A DNA stretch of 64,000 bases from Luidia sarsii (Eukaryota > Echinodermata > Asteroidea > Paxillosida > Luidiidae). The position numbers and the translations under genes were made by a program. Below are positions 24,201-29,700 of this stretch, in pieces. The number at the start of each line of letters is the position of its first letter. Position 1 is the first letter of the stretch. Under the pieces are notes generated by a model that saw only the letters and a program-made list of their open reading frames with translations, had not been told where the DNA came from and did not search any database. The stretch covers positions 9,412,512-9,476,511 of the forward strand of contig OX465102.1 in assembly GCA_949987565.1 (NCBI GenBank), read 5' to 3'.

Positions 24201-24296
24201 TTCCAGGAGAGGCAGGAGAAGGAGCAGGCGGCCAAGGAGAGAGAGAAAAAGAAACTGGAAGGAGCTGCCAAGCCTGAGGCAGACTCCAAGACCTGA
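173..24296 (+). CDS. IQ-motif protein, 17 joined exons, 5' partial
   Basis: Seen: 17 exons with AG acceptors and GT donors join in one frame: 173-294, 1297-1333, 1746-1809, 2304-3275, 8883-9128, 11477-11725, 13155-13338, 14525-14840, 15486-15649, 16507-16644, 17287-17355, 18864-18932, 19890-19941, 21082-21226, 22226-22363, 23261-23422, 24142-24296. The sum is 3282 nt, or 1093 residues and TGA. The first exon is open at its 5' edge, so the true start lies upstream. Residues 1-730 are low complexity (Ser, Pro, Asp/Glu, Arg/Ser). Residues 731-1093 are helical and charged. One IQ motif ([11 protein letters not shown], residues 875-885) is encoded across the exon 12/13 junction. Known: IQ motifs bind calmodulin or EF-hand light chains. 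Inferred: a calmodulin-binding scaffold, possibly ciliary or cytoskeletal. I do not recognise the orthologue. The tail is Lys/Glu-rich and probably a coiled coil. Confidence 0.85.
295..1296. other. Intron 1, mostly unique
   Basis: Apart from the retrotransposon tail at 736-945 and short TACATGTAC words, I see no gene or recognisable element. Intron 2 (1334-1745) and intron 3 (1810-2303) likewise show nothing beyond splice signals and a CCCCCCCCCACC run before exon 4. Confidence 0.6.
736..945 (-). mobile_element. Non-LTR retrotransposon tail fragment
   Basis: The minus-strand reading [19 protein letters not shown], then [12 protein letters not shown], matches the usual C-terminus of non-LTR reverse transcriptases (a WNSLPxxV then FKxxLxxx pattern). 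It lies in intron 1 of the IQ gene. Fragment only, with no catalytic YADD part. Confidence 0.5.
1297..1333 (+). CDS. Exon 2 of IQ-motif gene
   Basis: A 37-nt exon after a T-rich tract and AG. It reads (R)[12 protein letters not shown] and ends GAG/GTAAGG in phase 0. Its first base completes the split Arg codon of exon 1, which supports both exons. Confidence 0.75.
1746..1809 (+). CDS. Exon 3 of IQ-motif gene
   Basis: Acceptor TTTCGTAG. It reads [21 protein letters not shown] plus one base. The donor is ATGG/GTGAGT. The run of acidic and aromatic residues in exons 2-3 may be a short linear motif. Confidence 0.8.
2304..3275 (+). CDS. Exon 4 of IQ-motif gene, long disordered acidic exon
   Basis: The acceptor is CTCCTACAG. 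The donor ACCG/GTGAGC was chosen over GTACCG six bases upstream because it is stronger and keeps phase 1. The exon encodes ~324 residues: a Ser/Pro-rich start, an Asp-rich stretch ([18 protein letters not shown]), then a ~9-residue repeat of PSSEDVADG type at about 2917-3015. It is far more GC-rich than the flanking introns. Its complement and other frames carry long shadow ORFs. Confidence 0.85.
3597..3760 (+). repeat. S1 repeat copy with tRNA-like module
   Basis: The tRNA-like part (about 3657-3729) has an A-box GGATAGCTCA and a B-box GGGTTCAAGTCCC, with an anticodon-arm-like GCACTGGTATGC. It is followed by AAGTTTTCTTTGCC. The same module recurs at 8110, 12800, 19640, 41823 and 56400. Not a functional tRNA gene: the acceptor stem is poor and copies are many. 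Confidence 0.7.
4058..4190 (+). repeat. HP repeat copy
   Basis: GGAAGGTTTGCGGTGACACC, then CTCTTTCGAGAAGGA, then a degenerate GGCTCTGAAAATAGC hairpin, then GTCGTCAGGAGACTGCTGG. The same order of blocks recurs at many places in the window. Confidence 0.65.
4735..5215. repeat. Tandem repeat of CAATCCTCCAAAATC type
   Basis: About four diverged units of roughly 110-120 bp. Each has CCTCAATCCT..AAATCCTCCA, ACAATGCATTCATCC, and ATCATTNTGGGATTTGTTGA with GAAGTCTGTGG. A related CAATCCTCC tract occurs at 33590-33905. Confidence 0.7.
5435..5698 (+). mobile_element. Non-LTR retrotransposon C-terminal fragment
   Basis: Reads [20 protein letters not shown] then [15 protein letters not shown]. The GAPEQTAxHIL-xxCP pattern is the C-terminal Cys/His region of non-LTR retrotransposon proteins. 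The N-terminal side is lost. It lies in intron 4 of the IQ gene. Confidence 0.5.
5928..6310. repeat. Direct duplication of an FB-type fold-back
   Basis: Two ~190-bp direct copies (5928-6107 and 6118-6305). Each holds GGGCCTGAAGTTTTGATCCT and its inverted partner GGATCTAAACATCAGGCCTG around GACCTTTCTCAGCC. Nearly identical, so recent. Confidence 0.7.
6545..7345. repeat. GGCTCAGGCTCTG hexanucleotide array in an F element
   Basis: About 550 bp of GGCTCA/GGCTCT/GGCTTG units, densest at 6830-7180. The ends resemble the F repeat (a rightward terminus AGCCTGAGTCTGAGCCCAAG then CCATGGTTTCAG). The minus-strand Pro-Glu-Pro ORF and the plus-strand Arg-Leu ORFs are products of the repeat. Confidence 0.8.
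7600..7700 (+). repeat. HP repeat, short copy
   Basis: Begins GGAAGGTTTGCGGTGACACC and keeps the GTACTGCTGTTCATC end. The hairpin core is lost. Confidence 0.5.
7965..8230 (+). repeat. S1 repeat, near full length
   Basis: An upstream conserved block (CAACCATTGGTTGTTTGCAT, then CTTCTGACTGGCGCCC, then AGACTAGTTGACTG) precedes the tRNA-like module at about 8109-8188 and the tail AAGTTTTCTTTGCC. The tRNA-like module thus lies at the 3' end. Confidence 0.75.
8883..9128 (+). CDS. Exon 5 of IQ-motif gene
   Basis: It follows a 5.6-kb repeat-filled intron. The acceptor is GGGTAG and the donor CATAG/GTATAC. It reads (A)[36 protein letters not shown] and continues to TVPI. Arg/Ser/Pro-rich. Phase 1 at both ends. 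Confidence 0.85.
9242..9521. mobile_element. H element, hAT-like non-autonomous
   Basis: Begins CAGGGATGTAAG and ends CATCCCTG, with TTCCGGAAAT repeated inside. The internal block AAACTGCTCAATTC..GAAGGG is shared with 11820-12159. CAG-starting ends suggest hAT, but no 8-bp duplication is clear. It begins about 110 bp after exon 5. Confidence 0.45.
9540..9710. repeat. F repeat copy
   Basis: Contains AACCTTGATTTTCAGCTTC, then AGCCTGAGCCCAAGCCTGAT and ATGGATTCGTAAATGG. The same order is seen at 40880-41000 and in part at 15180-15255. Confidence 0.55.
9720..10700. other. Intron 5 stretch without recognised element
   Basis: No gene. Short TG and TACATGTAC words. A segment at 10370-10530 matches 1035-1190 (ATTCCTCTTTTTTG, TTTTTACAAGCTCTTGA, GGCTTGGAAATACACATGT), so it is an unnamed dispersed repeat. 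Confidence 0.5.
10709..11085. repeat. Tandem duplication, ~193-bp unit
   Basis: Two units starting CAAGTAAATC(G/A)TCTTT at about 10709 and 10902. Both hold ATGG(C/T)GTTGTTCAGAAA, ATCGCTGAATATG and TTAGTCTCA, then GACTT. They are diverged by a moderate number of changes. Confidence 0.7.
11144..11252. repeat. 36-bp minisatellite, three identical units
   Basis: GGCGAAATGGCCACTATCTG then GTACGGATAGCTAAAT repeats with exact 36-bp spacing from 11144, 11180 and 11216. The period is a multiple of three, so ORFs run through on both strands, but nothing suggests coding. Confidence 0.85.
11477..11725 (+). CDS. Exon 6 of IQ-motif gene
   Basis: It follows a long CTCTCTCTGTCT pyrimidine tract and CCATCCAG. 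It reads (A)[25 protein letters not shown] and ends TRDNSL plus one base, with donor CCTCT/GTGAGT. Phase 1 at both ends. Ser/Arg/Pro-rich, probably disordered. Confidence 0.85.
11820..12159. mobile_element. H element copy, 5' truncated
   Basis: Opens in a TTTTTTGATTTA low-complexity run. It then shares AAACTGCTAATTTGTATCTG, GAAGGG and CAGGAAATGACTTTGTCG with 9242-9521 and ends CTTACATCCCTG. Confidence 0.5.
12165..12645 (+). repeat. HP-derived tandem array, ~75-bp units
   Basis: Six to seven units of CTTG(C/T)AATGACACAGTGTA, TAATCTCTTTTGAGA and TGTGGCTCTGAGAAGAGCCA. Alternate units resemble each other most, which suggests a dimer was amplified. A reverse HP copy follows at 12690-12750. Confidence 0.8.
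12770..13100 (-). repeat. S1 repeat, full length, next to exon 7
   Basis: Minus-strand copy: tail GGCAAAGAAAACTTTGACTG, tRNA-like module at 12795-12875, then GGGGGCGCCAGTCAGAAGC and the AACAACCAATTGTTGGCTAC block. It ends about 55 nt before the exon 7 acceptor, so branchpoint and pyrimidine tract may be element-derived. Confidence 0.75.
13155..13338 (+). CDS. Exon 7 of IQ-motif gene
   Basis: The acceptor is CATACACAG. It reads (Y)[31 protein letters not shown] and ends [11 protein letters not shown], with donor GACGG/GTACAT. The donor is weak, but it is the only one that avoids the TAG at 13346 and keeps the frame into exon 8. A minus-strand S1 repeat ends just upstream of the acceptor. Confidence 0.8.
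13388..13520 (+). repeat. HP repeat copy
   Basis: TTTGCAGTGACACCATGTAA, CTCTCTTTTGTGAGTATGTG, then CTCTGTTCGTCTTGAGGAGA. It starts about 50 nt after exon 7. Confidence 0.55.
13964..14037 (-). repeat. S2 tRNA-like module, left arm of inverted pair
   Basis: The complement of the module at 14072-14145: CAGCTCGGGCGGGATTCAAA, CCACTTGACCACCGAGCTG. The left flank (13905-13963) is S2 tail in reverse. Confidence 0.8.
14072..14145 (+). repeat. S2 tRNA-like module, right arm of inverted pair
   Basis: A 74-nt tRNA-like fold: acceptor CAGCTCGG pairs with CCGAGCTG, D-arm-like GGTCAAGTGGTTAAGAC, B-box GGTTCGAATCC. The tail with CATCAGGCATCAGGCAAAGC runs to about 14235. Known: tRNA-like heads of this kind mark tRNA-derived SINEs. 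It is not called as a tRNA gene because the copies are many and end in S2 tail. Confidence 0.75.
14525..14840 (+). CDS. Exon 8 of IQ-motif gene
   Basis: Acceptor TTCAAACAG, donor GATGTG/GTAAGC. It reads (G)[20 protein letters not shown] and ends [14 protein letters not shown]. It is Ser/Arg/Pro-rich with a basic stretch GGRRRSA. Phase 0 at the end. This closes the disordered half of the protein. Confidence 0.85.
15060..15260. repeat. F repeat copy, diverged
   Basis: CCTGGCTAAGGCTTCGGCTC at the left and AAGCCTAAGCCCGAGCCTAA with CATTTCGTAAACATCC at the right. The inverted GGCTTCGGCTC/AAGCCTAAGCC ends define the element. Intron 8. Confidence 0.55.
15486..15649 (+). CDS. Exon 9 of IQ-motif gene
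   Basis: Acceptor CTGCGATAG, donor AATAG/GTGAGG. It reads [20 protein letters not shown], then [18 protein letters not shown] and so on to KYLN. Highly charged, predicted helix or coiled coil. This is where the structured C-terminal half begins. Confidence 0.9.
15745..15945. repeat. Tandem repeat, GGGAAATAGCATCCAATA units
   Basis: About five units of 40-50 bp, each with a CATCCAATA(T/C)AGGGAAATAG core and a variable (T/C)(A/C)TATTGGGGGCAATA part. Begins about 95 nt after exon 9. Confidence 0.75.
15960..16506. repeat. Tandem copies of the exon 10 acceptor region
   Basis: Three related units hold TTTGCACCATT(A/G)TAGAA, a CTGCAG/CTCCAG-type acceptor, GGGACTA(C/T), and GTGGAGTGGCTTTTAGGAAA. The middle one (16361-16384) keeps the exon start GGGACTGTCTGCTGCGGCAG but then diverges. 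These are decoy partial exons. Confidence 0.75.
16507..16644 (+). CDS. Exon 10 of IQ-motif gene
   Basis: Acceptor GGTCTTTCAG, donor CGTCT/GTAAGT. It reads (R)[18 protein letters not shown], then [20 protein letters not shown], then KWSKQMR. Helical and rich in Trp, Arg and Lys. Partial copies of its 5' end and acceptor lie in the preceding intron. Confidence 0.9.
16860..16925. repeat. F repeat end
   Basis: GGCCCTTTTCCAAAGCCTAG followed by CTTAGGCTCAGGCTCAGGCT. This is the F left end, with a small GGCTCA expansion. Confidence 0.5.
17032..17207 (+). mobile_element. T1 element, right half only
   Basis: Starts AGTAATAAACTATTTGTCGA and ends CCCAATGTTGTATTGGGTCT then TTAA. Compared with the full copy at 31036-31413, it begins close to the centre of the T1 palindrome. 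Confidence 0.7.
17287..17355 (+). CDS. Exon 11 of IQ-motif gene
   Basis: A 69-nt exon with acceptor CCCGACAG and donor GGGA/GTGAGT. It reads (L)[22 protein letters not shown]. Helical and charged. Phase 2 at both ends. Confidence 0.88.
17380..17600. repeat. Low-complexity TGTTACTGT/TGCTGTAGT tract
   Basis: Degenerate repeats of GTTACTG, GTTGCTGTAGTTGCTG and CACTGTCACTG. They start about 25 nt after exon 11. The Thr/Ser ORFs on the minus strand are by-products. Confidence 0.7.
17777..18480. mobile_element. T4 element, TTAA-flanked, 19-bp perfect inverted ends
   Basis: Starts TTAACCACTTCGCGCCGGG and ends CCCGGCGCGAAGTGGTTAA, an exact inverted pair. GTGCCCGGATTCGGAGGGCC and CTCCGGATTCGGAGGTCC repeat near the right end. 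TTAA at both ends is the piggyBac target signature. The inside is GC-richer than the intron, but I find no transposase reading. Confidence 0.8.
18665..18775 (+). repeat. FB repeat copy
   Basis: GAGAAAGGTCCCGCTAGGAT, CGAAACGTCAGGACCTCTAA, then GAGATTTATGTATTTTAGTC and CAGTTTGCAACAG. A single unit about 90 bp before exon 12. Confidence 0.65.
18864..18932 (+). CDS. Exon 12 of IQ-motif gene, first half of IQ motif
   Basis: Acceptor CAATTTCTTAG, donor CAGAA/GTATGT. It reads (E)[22 protein letters not shown]. It carries the I-Q pair of the IQ motif, with the following Lys codon split. A TTTGA repeat starts a few bases after the donor. Confidence 0.88.
18939..18990 (+). repeat. TTTGA pentanucleotide microsatellite
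   Basis: About ten uninterrupted TTTGA units, starting within 10 nt of the exon 12 donor. Confidence 0.85.
19200..19440 (+). mobile_element. Non-LTR retrotransposon 3' end
   Basis: TCTATGGAATTCTCTACCTG then CAACCTGTTTCCCCC reads [12 protein letters not shown]. The following untranslated tail (ATCTATCATGCTCCTGGTTC..TTTTGGGCAAC) matches 21325-21510 closely. Confidence 0.6.
19580..19862 (-). repeat. S1 repeat, full length, next to exon 13
   Basis: Minus-strand copy: CAATTGGCAAAG-type tail, tRNA-like module at 19637-19712, GGGGGCGCCAGTCAGAAGCA block, then AACAACTAATTGTT at the end. It ends about 28 nt before exon 13's acceptor. Confidence 0.75.
19890..19941 (+). CDS. Exon 13 of IQ-motif gene, second half of IQ motif
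   Basis: A 52-nt exon after TGTGTGCAG. It reads (K)[17 protein letters not shown] and ends AAG/GTATGG in phase 0. It completes the IQxxxRGxxxR pattern. A minus-strand S1 repeat ends about 30 nt upstream of the acceptor. Confidence 0.88.
20160..21062. repeat. S2 tail array with inverted S2 tRNA-like modules
   Basis: The ~97-109-bp S2 tail unit (ACGTCGAGCAGGGCAAACCC, CATCATGTTATATCTATGAT, GCAAAGCACTGGGCACTCAG) recurs at about 20252, 20349, 20818, 20915 and 21024. Between them lie a reverse tRNA-like module (20640-20695) and a forward one (20718-20765). The array ends about 20 nt before exon 14. Confidence 0.75.
21082..21226 (+). CDS. Exon 14 of IQ-motif gene
   Basis: Acceptor TGTGGCCAG, donor CGCT/GTAAGT. 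It reads [20 protein letters not shown], then [20 protein letters not shown], then DEFMDRKR. Basic and aromatic, probably a continuing helix after the IQ motif. Phase 1 at the end. Confidence 0.9.
21320..21510 (+). mobile_element. Non-LTR retrotransposon 3' end
   Basis: GTGGAATTCTACCTGCAACC begins the reading, then the same tail as 19200-19440 up to GTTGTGTTGGGCAACTCTC. About 75-85 percent similar by eye. Confidence 0.6.
21535..21740. repeat. GATTTGAATC(T/G)CGATTATTTGG tandem repeats
   Basis: About eight short units of 20-30 bp alternate GCGATTTGAATC, GTGATTATTTGG and TAATCTCGATTATTTGG. Intron 14. Confidence 0.75.
21885..21965 (-). repeat. HP repeat copy, minus
   Basis: TTCAGAGCCATACTCC, then TGATGTACATGTACACAGTG, then TCACTGCAAACCTCCTACTT. 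Confidence 0.55.
22226..22363 (+). CDS. Exon 15 of IQ-motif gene, EF-hand-like region
   Basis: Acceptor CCATACAG, donor AAAGA/GTGAGT. It reads (Y)[20 protein letters not shown], then [20 protein letters not shown], then SGATK. The helix-loop-helix pattern [18 protein letters not shown] resembles a degenerate EF-hand pair, but I see no canonical Ca-binding DxDxDG loop. Confidence 0.9.
22436..22575 (+). repeat. HP repeat copy
   Basis: GTGGAAGGTTTTCGGGGGAC, TTTCGAGAAGGAATGTGGCT, and two nearby GGCTCTGAAA(A/G)GAGC hairpins. Begins about 70 nt after exon 15. Confidence 0.65.
22995..23115 (+). repeat. FB repeat copy
   Basis: TTTTGTCCCTGTCACTCTGC, CTTTGAGAAAGGTCCTGCTG, GGATCGAAACATCAGGCCCA. It extends further left (TTGTCCCTGTC) than most copies. 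Confidence 0.65.
23261..23422 (+). CDS. Exon 16 of IQ-motif gene
   Basis: Acceptor GTTTTTGCAG, donor ATGG/GTAGGT. It reads (K)[20 protein letters not shown], then [20 protein letters not shown], then [13 protein letters not shown]. The [17 protein letters not shown] segment again looks helix-loop-helix. Phase 1 at both ends. Confidence 0.9.
23640..23790 (+). mobile_element. Retrotransposon tail, weak
   Basis: TCTTTCCTCTCTATTACC..TTCGGTGGCCTACTTTGGGCCTT. It resembles the 3' tails at 19400 and 45440 in layout only. Confidence 0.3.
23930..24075 (+). repeat. S2 repeat copy
   Basis: The tRNA-like module GAGCTCAGTGGTCAAGTGGT then GGGTTCGAATCCCGTCTGAG, followed by the tail CAGGCATCGCGCAAAGCACT. 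It ends about 70 nt before exon 17. Confidence 0.75.
24142..24296 (+). CDS. Exon 17 (last) of IQ-motif gene
   Basis: Acceptor CTTGGCAG. It reads (G)[20 protein letters not shown], then [20 protein letters not shown], then [10 protein letters not shown] and TGA at 24294-24296. A Glu/Lys coiled-coil-like tail. No clear AATAAA follows within the repetitive 3' flank, so the polyadenylation site is not placed. Confidence 0.88.
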
Positions 24297-24329
24297 GGAG
24301 TCTCACCTCATTGGGCCTAAGGTTGTAGG

Positions 24330-25010
24330 TCTTTGGCCATATGCATCAGGCATTAGGCTTTAAATCCTGAAGGACTGAGACCTAGACCTGAGCTTGTAGA
24401 TCTTAGGTCTCAGGTCTTGGGTCATGGCTCCTGGGTCTCAGGTCTCAGGTCTCTTTTCCCAGGTCCCAGGTCCCAGGTCCCAGGTCCCAGGTCCTAGGTC
24501 CTAGATTTCAGGTCTTAGGTCCCAGGTCCTACAATGTAGGTCTCATGTCTGAGGTCCGAGGTCCCAGGTCTCATTACCCAGGTCCAGGTCCTACATGTAG
24601 GTCTCGAGTCTCAGCTCTCATTACCCAGGTCCCATTACCCAGGTCCCAGGTCTTAGGTCCTAGATCTCAGGTCTTAGGTTTCACGTCTGAGGTCTGGGGG
24701 CCCTGGTCTCATTTTCTACCGGCAGGTCCCAGGTTTTGGGTCTCAGGTCTCAAGTCCCAGGTCTTAGGAGTTCGAACTCATGTCTAATCTCTCTCGAGCC
24801 TTACACACCAAATATCAGGTCATCAAGCTCAGGTTTCAGATTCAAAGTTTCACGATCAATTTTGCAGGTCTTAGTTCTCTTGTTTGTCTGAAAGTCTGAA
24901 AGTCTGAAATCTCAAGACTCAAGTCTCATTCTGCAAGTCCCAAATGTCAAATCTTAGGTCTCAAGTCTTAGGTCTGAATTCTCAGCCCTTTTAATTCTAA
25001 GATCGCAGTC
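24330..25010. repeat. GGTCTCAGGTCCCAGGTC low-complexity tract
   Basis: Imperfect 6-8-bp units (AGGTCTC, AGGTCCC, AGGTCCT), densest at 24400-24775, start just after the IQ gene stop. They may lie in its 3' UTR. Confidence 0.8.
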
Positions 25011-25394
25011 TTTATGCTTTAGGGATCAAATAACCGGTGTTGCGTCTCAAGCCTCAAGTTTCAGAAATTACGCAACTCCTGTCCTGAGATTCAACCACTG
25101 TCCTAGAAAAAAGAATGCTACTGTAAGCTCCAGAGGAAGATAGAGGAAGTAAGGAATGAACCAAGGTACCCAGTAATTTTCAAAGATGTAGAAGCAATTG
25201 AATCGTGTGTGGCTTTGGAGATAAACCAAAGAAGAGAGGGTCATTGACTCACAGTATTAGAGAGAGAGAGCTACTGAATGGAAAAAAGACATGGTTGGTT
25301 TGCCAGTTAAAATTGATGGACAAATTCAACCCAGCTTGGCATTGTGTTTGTTTATATATGTTTGTTTACCTGTAAACTGTGTGGACTGTGGCTT

Positions 25395-26150
25395 TGAATG
25401 TAGATGTACTCTGCTATATTGATGCTCCCCATCCTCCTCATCCTCACCCTTCTCCCCATCCTCCTAATTTTCCTTATCCCCCACATCTGCCCCATCCTCT
25501 TCATCCTCCTTAATCTCACCATCCTCCCCAACCTCATCCTCATTCTACTCACTTTCCTATTCCCCATCCTCCCCAACTTCCCCATTGTCTCTATCCTCCT
25601 CATCCTCCCCATCACCCCCATCCTCATCTTCCCCATCCTCCTTTCCCTCCCCACCCCCATCCTCCCCATTCTCCTCATCCTCCCCATCTTCCCCATCCTC
25701 CTTATCCCCTTCTCCCCCCCATCACCCCCATCCTCATCCTACCCATCCTCCTTATCCTCCAAATCCTCCCCATTCTCCCCATCCTCCCCCTTTATCCCCA
25801 TCATCCCCATCATCCTCATCCCAATCTTCCCCATCACCATCATCCCCCATCCTCCCCATCCTCCCCATCTTCCCCATCCCCATCTTCCCCATCCTCATCC
25901 CCCTCATCCCCCTCATCCTTCCAATCCTCCCCATCATCCCATCCTCAACTTTCCCATCCTCCTTATCCTCCCCATCCTTCTCATCCCCTTCCAATCCTCA
26001 TTCCCATCGTCTCCACCCCTCATCCTCCTTATTCCCATCCTTCTCATCCTCCTCATCCCCCTCCTGCCCATCCCCCACATCCTCCTCAACCTCACCATAC
26101 TCCTCATCCTCATTCTCCTCTCTTTCCTCCCCGTTCTCCCCATCCCCCCA
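25395..26150. repeat. CCCCATCCTCCTCATCCTC pyrimidine-rich satellite-like tract
   Basis: About 750 bp of CCCCATCCTCC/CTCATCCTC units on the plus strand with almost no purine runs. Long Ile/Leu/Pro and Met/Arg/Gly ORFs on the two strands are by-products. Purine/pyrimidine asymmetry could favour triplex or R-loop formation. Confidence 0.85.
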
Positions 26151-26526
26151 AAGAATGCCATTCCATCAACATGCAGTAATTGTCCTCGCCCAACATCAAC
26201 AGCACGCCCCACTCTCCATCCTCTCTCTCTCTCGTCTCTATCATTACCGCCATTAACTGTCTTCTCCGTAACAATCCAACCATCCTCTGTGCCAGTTCAA
26301 TGTCATTCCCTAGTCCCCTGTCACCTCGGTGGTTTATTTTTTTGCCCTTGCCTCGCCCGCCAGCCACACACACAATAGACAGACCAGCTCCTACCATTAA
26401 CACCGCTCAATTCCCATTAAGGAAAAACGTCTCAAAATGTCGATCCACCGTGTACTGCACTTTTCGCTGTGCGCTCAGCTCAGCGGTTGCCATAGTGACC
26501 ATTTTATCATCCACTGTGGCAAAGGC

Positions 26527-27035
26527 TTAAAGGGTCGCTGCAATAGAAAATATCGCAGTCAAGCTCATTTCCTGCTGTCATCTAGGGATCTGAAGTGTAC
26601 AAACAAAGCTTCTTTTTCGTAGTGGGGTCAAATATGGGTCATCGTTTTTACCTTTAAAAATATCCTTATAAAAATGAGTGCGCTATTGCACAGTCATGCC
26701 AGGAACCCAAAGTTTATAAAGCTAAGAACACTTTCATTAACTTTCAAACTCTGGATTTGGTTTGATGAAAAATTCCTTCAGTAAATGATCATGAAGCATA
26801 CATTTTGGCAGTAAATCAACATGTTTAGGGATAGGTCTGCAGGGAAAACCATAGATTTTCAGAAACGTTTGTACACAACCGGTTGGGTTTATGTTGCGTG
26901 ATCCTGTGATCACAAATTTACTCATGAATATTGACATTATTAGCATAAAAACTTGCAAATACACCCCTAGAATGAGTGTGAAAAACGGTTTGATTGTCAG
27001 CAACATTGCAAAACAGTGATACAATTTCAGTGATC
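26527..27035 (+). mobile_element. T3 element copy, right end truncated
   Basis: Starts TTAAAGGGTCGCTGCAATAG and reads on to CAGCAACATTGCAAAACAGT. The complement of its first 80 bp matches 48950-49026, and its GGTTCCTGGC and CACCCC parts match that element internally. Confidence 0.65.
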
Positions 27036-28960
27036 AAATGTGTAGCTGGCTGGATATTGGCTCGCTAAGTCTTTCATGAATTCCTTACTCCATTACGCCA
27101 GTATCTTTCTTGTCCACTTCCATTTTGCTGTAATATACAGCAATACAGTATATTATGTACGTATAAATTACTGTAATATAATTTTTTTTATTTAAGCCTA
27201 CAGCCATTGTGTCTGCAGCTTTGTCCGTGAATAATTGGTCTGGTTTCGATGCACCAGCGTGCCTACCTACTATTGTGTTGTACTCGTGTCTTTCATTTGC
27301 CTAAAAGGTGGGCTGGTGTCTAGACATCTATCATTCATTAGCGTCGGTGGCATTGTCCAATGGTCCAAATGCATGATAGATATTGTAATGCTATAAACCG
27401 TTGATTTTCCTTTAGGACTTGAGAGTACACGTTTTTTCCCTTCTCACAAGCCTCATTTTATTCCCATCGTATCCAATCCAATCCGCAGAATTGAAGTTAC
27501 AGGAGTGATCCTCTATGGAAGCCCTATTAGAAGCGAGGCACGAACTCGTGATTACTGAGTGGTTGTGCATGTACACTAGCCTATGTACTTGGGCCCCGTT
27601 TTCATATAGCCGCTTACGCACGAAAACCTGCTGAGCATGACAATTTCCAGAGCGATCCCAGTATCATTTTTTTTTTCGATTAATTTCAAATTCACTATTA
27701 TATATAAATGATATGGAAATTAGGAGGGCCTGACGTTTTGATCCTACCAGGACCTTTTGTCAAAGGCAGAATGGCAGGGACAAAACAAATAGTATGGGGA
27801 GAGTAACTGGGACATGGATGACAGAGGACAAAGGGGAAAGCATATTAAACTTAGATGTAGGCCTCATATGAATTTAAAAAATAATATTATTGCATTCCCG
27901 TGCTCAATGAGCTAATGGGCTTTCCCTTAACAGGCTTTCATCTTCCGTGAAGAAATTTTTACACGAAAATCTATATCCAATTTACCACGGCGTTTTTAAA
28001 ATGCAGCTAGTCCATGTAAAAAAATACATGTATATATTTAATGGATAAGGAAGGTTATAAACAAATGATTATGCTGATTAATATTTTATATTCTTATATA
28101 ACTTTTAAATACTTGAGCAAGTTATGTAAAAAAGCATCGTGTGCGTTACTACTGCAATAATTGTATTTTGATTTTCACTCTTAATATTTGTTTGAAATTC
28201 ATGAAATAGTACATACATTGTTGATCTCATCTCAAACAAAATATGTACATGCTTACCTCATACTGAAAAAATAAATAAAATGTTTGAATAGAACGATTCA
28301 TGCATTTGTAATTATTTATGATTTTCGTCCACTGCAAAACCAGGGAAATATTTTACTTTATTATGATACCTTCACAGTGAACAAGTGAATAAAATCCTAA
28401 ACCCAAATTACACTGCGAATTTCTTAAAAAAACCAATTTCCATGGTCTGGCACAACCACTTGCCGGAAAAGTTGGATATTGTCTGCATCAAAATTGGTGA
28501 TTTAAATTGGGTTTTTTTTTCCCCAGACTTTTACAGTGAGGGTATTAAACTTAAATCTTGCCAAGACCCGAAACACGTGTTCACGGTGCGGCTATAAGAT
28601 TATGTAGAACCAACTACACGTTTTTAAAAGAGAAAAAAATGTCAACACCGTAGCACAAAAATGGCGGCCGGTTCAAGATTCGCACGGGGAAAGTTCTGTG
28701 GAAACAAGACGATATTAAACCCCCGACCGAGGTGCAAATGGATAGCAAACAGGTAGGAACTTTGAAGAGAATATCATAGCAAACAATAGTTCAGTTACAG
28801 GGGTGTGCTTTTTCGCTTGGTTTTTCTCGAAGTGAACTTCAAAAACGCGGTCACTCTGTTCCACGTGTTCAAAACTTTGTGGATGGAGATAGTCATTCGT
28901 ACACGTTTGCATGCATAGCGCGAATCCATGTTATGATTCTGTTTGCGTACTGTGTTATAC
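27036..28960. other. Intergenic, no gene seen
   Basis: AT-rich. An FB fragment lies at 27725-27785 (AGGGCCTGACGTTTTGATCC, GACCTTTTGTCAAAGGCAGA, GGGACAAAACA). Nothing else recognised. Short ORFs have no supporting codon bias. Confidence 0.5.
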
Positions 28961-28961
28961 T

Positions 28962-29700
28962 GCCGTGCCGACCTAAAAATGCCCAAATGCCCAAATGCCC
29001 AAATGCCCAAAAGATGTGCAGGATAATATCCTATTACTTCTTTTTTTAACTTTGGCGCTAAGTTTGACAGGAATTTGGACAAAAATTCCGAAAGACAAGC
29101 CTTTTTTTCTTTAGCTCGACATGGTCTAACGCGCAAGCGCACTTCGGGCGGGATCTATTTATTTATTTATCATTATTGGGTTTTTTTTTGGGGGGGGAAG
29201 GAGGTGTTAAATCAATCCAAATGTAGGCCTATAGTCGGTCTTAAATGCAAATACCTCAGTACATTACTCCAACAATATCAGTTTAGTTTGGCATGACAGC
29301 AGGACAGTTGCTGTCGTCACTGAGGTCATGAAACATAAATTATTTCAGTTTATCAATTATCCTGCCTGACTGTTTGCAGTCACTACCGTGCCGACTTAAA
29401 AATGCCTAAACTACTTCTGAGATATGCAGGATAATAGCCTATTGTTTTGGTGTTTTTATTTTACTTTTGCGCTTAATTTGACAAGAATTTGGACAAGAAT
29501 TCCGTACGGTACCGGTAAGCCTTCGTTTTTAGCTCGATATGGTCTAACGCGCAATTGGACTTTTTTTTTTGGGGGGGGGGTTAAATCAATTCAAATGCCT
29601 ATGTAGTCGGTCTTAAATGCAAATTCCTCGGTATATAAGTTTAGTTTGGCATGACAGTAGCACATCAGTGGCCGTCGTCAGTGAGGTCGTGAACCATGAA
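28962..29700. repeat. Direct duplication of a ~310-370-bp unit
   Basis: Copies at 28962-29331 and 29386-29695 share CCGTGCCGAC(C/T)TAAAAATGCC, ATGTGCAGGATAATA, GAATTTGGACAA, GGTCTAACGCGCAA, GTCGGTCTTAAATGCAAAT and TTGGCATGACAG. The first has extra AAATGCCC units and a G-run after T-run, also present in the second. Confidence 0.75.

Noticed and set aside
25404..26378. 324-codon Ile/Leu/Pro ORF and overlapping Ser/Pro ORF
   Set aside because: Low-complexity CCATCCTCC repeat; no codon bias or domain.
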